Below, one piece after another: positions 5,806-7,316 of a DNA stretch of 7,316 bases. Source of the DNA: an uncultured Collinsella sp. (lineage in GTDB: Bacteria; Actinomycetota; Coriobacteriia; Coriobacteriales; Coriobacteriaceae). Both the position numbers and the translations under genes were made by a program. Below the pieces are notes generated by a model that was not told the origin of the DNA, did no database searches, and saw only the letters and a list, made by a program, of their open reading frames with translations. How positions within the stretch are numbered: the stretch's first letter is position 1; each line of letters starts with the position of its first letter. The stretch spans positions 1 through 7,316 of the forward strand of contig CABUCA010000080.1 in assembly GCA_902489965.1 (NCBI GenBank), written 5' to 3'.

Positions 5806-7026
5806 ATGGTTGATACAGATTTTGCCTGGCGGCTTACGCAAGGGCTCGTGCGGATCGACAGTTCCGACCCAGGTGCGTATGAGGGCGAGATTGAACGCTA
5901 TATCAAAGCGTTGGTTGAGGAACGGTTGGCGCAGCTGAGCCATCCGGTACTCGATGCCGTGCAGGTTGAGGAACTCGAGGTGCTGCCCGGGCGCCGCAAC
6001 CTTATGGTCACCGTGCCGGGACTGAGCGACGAGCCACGGCTCGTCTATATCTGCCATATGGATACCGTTACACTGGGCGATGGCTGGGACGCGGACATTC
6101 CGCCGCTCGGAGCGATCGTGCGCAACGATAAACTCTATGGCCGCGGTGCCTGCGATATGAAGGGTGGCCTGGCCTGCGCCATTGCCGCACTGGTCCATAC
6201 GCTCGAGCGCGTGGCGGCAGAAGGCAAGCTGCCCCGCCGTGGCTTCTCACTCATTTGCTCGGTCGACGAGGAGGACTTTATGCGCGGCTCAGAGGCCACG
6301 ATCGATGCTGGCTGGGTCGGCTCGCGTGAATGGGTGCTGGACACCGAGCCCACCGACGGACAGATCCAGGTGGCGCACAAGGGGCGTACGTGGTTCGAGA
6401 TTGAAATGACTGGCGTGACGGCGCATGCGAGCCAGCCCTGGAAGGGCGCGGATGCCGTCGCTGCCATGGCCGAGGTCGTGTGTTCGCTCCGTCGCGCGTT
6501 TATGGCGCTGCCCGCGCACGATGAGCTGGGGCCTTCGACCATCACGTTTGGCCAAATCGAGGGCGGATATCGCCCCTACGTCGTACCCGACCGCGCCAAA
6601 GTCTGGGTCGACATGCGCCTGACCCCGCCGACCGATACGGCCGCCGCAACACGCATGGTAGAGCAGGCCATCGCCGTCGCCGAAGCCGCCGTTCCCGGTT
6701 GCCATGGCAGCTACACCGTAACGGGCGACCGCCCCGCCATCGAGCGCGACCCGAACTCTCCCCTTCTAGCAGCGCTCAAGCGTGCCGTCGATGACGTGAC
6801 GGACGCGGACACGACCGTCGGCTTCTTTACCGGCTACACCGACACCGCCGTCATTGCCGGCAAGACAGGTAACCGCAATTGCATGAGCTACGGTCCCGGG
6901 TCGCTCGCGCCCGCGCACAAGCCCAACGAATATGTGCCCCACGCCGATATCGTTCGTTGTCAGCAGGTGCTAATCGCGCTCGCCGATAACGTGCTCTGGG
7001 ACGCGAGCGGCCAAGTTGGGGCATAA
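5806..7026 (+). CDS. M20-family metallopeptidase/deacylase (ArgE/DapE-like)
   Basis: A 406-residue cytoplasmic zinc hydrolase that removes an acyl or aminoacyl group from a small substrate. Signatures in order: HMDTV (84-88, ligand H84 and D86), GRGACDMKGG (112-121, bridging D117), SVDEED (152-157, general base E155 and ligand E156), DTEPT (179-183), the dimerisation domain from HKGRTWFEIE with H207 in TAHASQPW, and the last ligand H371 in AHKPNEY. All active-site residues are present and length fits the family. Substrate is not readable: acetylornithine, succinyl-diaminopimelate and dipeptides are all possible. I chose ATG 5806 because GAGG (5797-5800) precedes it by 5 nt; an in-frame start at 5659 would place the serA terminator inside the gene. 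It ends with a double TAA and may be cotranscribed with the DUF1015 gene. Confidence 0.9.
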   Translation: MVDTDFAWRLTQGLVRIDSSDPGAYEGEIERYIKALVEERLAQLSHPVLDAVQVEELEVLPGRRNLMVTVPGLSDEPRLVYICHMDTVTLGDGWDADIPPLGAIVRNDKLYGRGACDMKGGLACAIAALVHTLERVAAEGKLPRRGFSLICSVDEEDFMRGSEATIDAGWVGSREWVLDTEPTDGQIQVAHKGRTWFEIEMTGVTAHASQPWKGADAVAAMAEVVCSLRRAFMALPAHDELGPSTITFGQIEGGYRPYVVPDRAKVWVDMRLTPPTDTAAATRMVEQAIAVAEAAVPGCHGSYTVTGDRPAIERDPNSPLLAALKRAVDDVTDADTTVGFFTGYTDTAVIAGKTGNRNCMSYGPGSLAPAHKPNEYVPHADIVRCQQVLIALADNVLWDASGQVGA

Positions 7027-7065
7027 TAAGCCGCGAACAAACCGACTCGTGCGTTAGGACCGCCC

Positions 7066-7316
7066 ATGAAAGCACTTCCGTTTCCCTGCATCCGCCCGGC
7101 TCAGGACCGCGTGCTCGAGGCGCTGCCTGCAATGGGCAGCATCCTGAGCGGCAACGATGCTCTGCGCGGAGCCCTTGCCGATGGTCTGATGCTCAAGGAC
7201 CCGGGTGCGGCGTATTACGTGTACGAATGCTCGGGCGAGCCGGGACGTGTGACGGGTGTCGTGGCGATCTGCCCGGTTGGTGCGCTGGCGGGACAGCGTA
7301 GGCAGGGTCGTCGGCC
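7066..7316 (+). CDS. DUF1015-family protein, N-terminal part (runs off the window)
   Basis: The first 83 codons of an open frame cut by the window edge. The start reads MKALPFPCIRPAQDRV, and later come LKDPGAAYYVYE and GRVTGVVAICPVGAL. This resembles the DUF1015 N-terminus (a PFKGIRP-like opening, then a YY[IV]Y strand and a tGLVA-like strand), although the stretch between the motifs is shorter than in typical members. The ATG is preceded by a weak AGGA (7056-7059) at 6 nt. It begins 39 nt after the M20 stop on the same strand with no terminator between. DUF1015 genes are, by recall, often adjacent to serA or serC, which is also seen here, though one gene intervenes. Molecular function is not stated; a serine-metabolism role is inference. 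Confidence 0.7.
   Translation, partial: MKALPFPCIRPAQDRVLEALPAMGSILSGNDALRGALADGLMLKDPGAAYYVYECSGEPGRVTGVVAICPVGALAGQRRQGRR

Overview
The window is GC-rich, bacterial and densely coding. The gene set and order (serC, then serA, then an M20 peptidase, then the start of a DUF1015 gene) together with the codon use suggest a gut Coriobacteriia (Actinomycetota), most likely Collinsella or a close relative. This assignment rests on family recall and was not searched.

Layout. Positions 1-348 hold no gene I can support. They do contain a perfect 12-bp LacI/CebR-like palindrome, promoter-like hexamers on both strands, a strong bidirectional terminator and two further small hairpins. Positions 349-1188 (minus strand) encode a PPP-family metallophosphoesterase with its own promoter. 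A divergent 253-bp region with several inverted repeats separates it from a plus-strand CPA1-type cation/proton antiporter (1442-3043), whose cytoplasmic tail carries two RCK_C-like domains. Just after the antiporter, a perfect Shine-Dalgarno precedes a 24-codon frame that opens with ATT; this may be a small gene or a gene remnant.

Positions 3271-5628 carry serC and serA, which encode two of the three steps of phosphorylated serine biosynthesis. They appear to be one transcription unit, with an extended -10 box upstream and a very strong terminator at 5691-5727. The SerA protein keeps the canonical serine-binding residues of its ACT domain, but the usual catalytic glutamate is not visible. 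A separately transcribed M20 metallopeptidase/deacylase (5806-7026) follows, and 39 bp later a DUF1015-family gene starts and runs off the window at 7316.

How they work together. SerA and SerC turn 3-phosphoglycerate into phosphoserine. No phosphoserine phosphatase (serB) is visible. DUF1015 genes are, by recall, frequent neighbours of serA and serC, so a role for DUF1015 in serine metabolism is a reasonable but unproven inference. The phosphatase and antiporter look like independent housekeeping functions. No mobile element, CRISPR array, tRNA or rRNA was seen.
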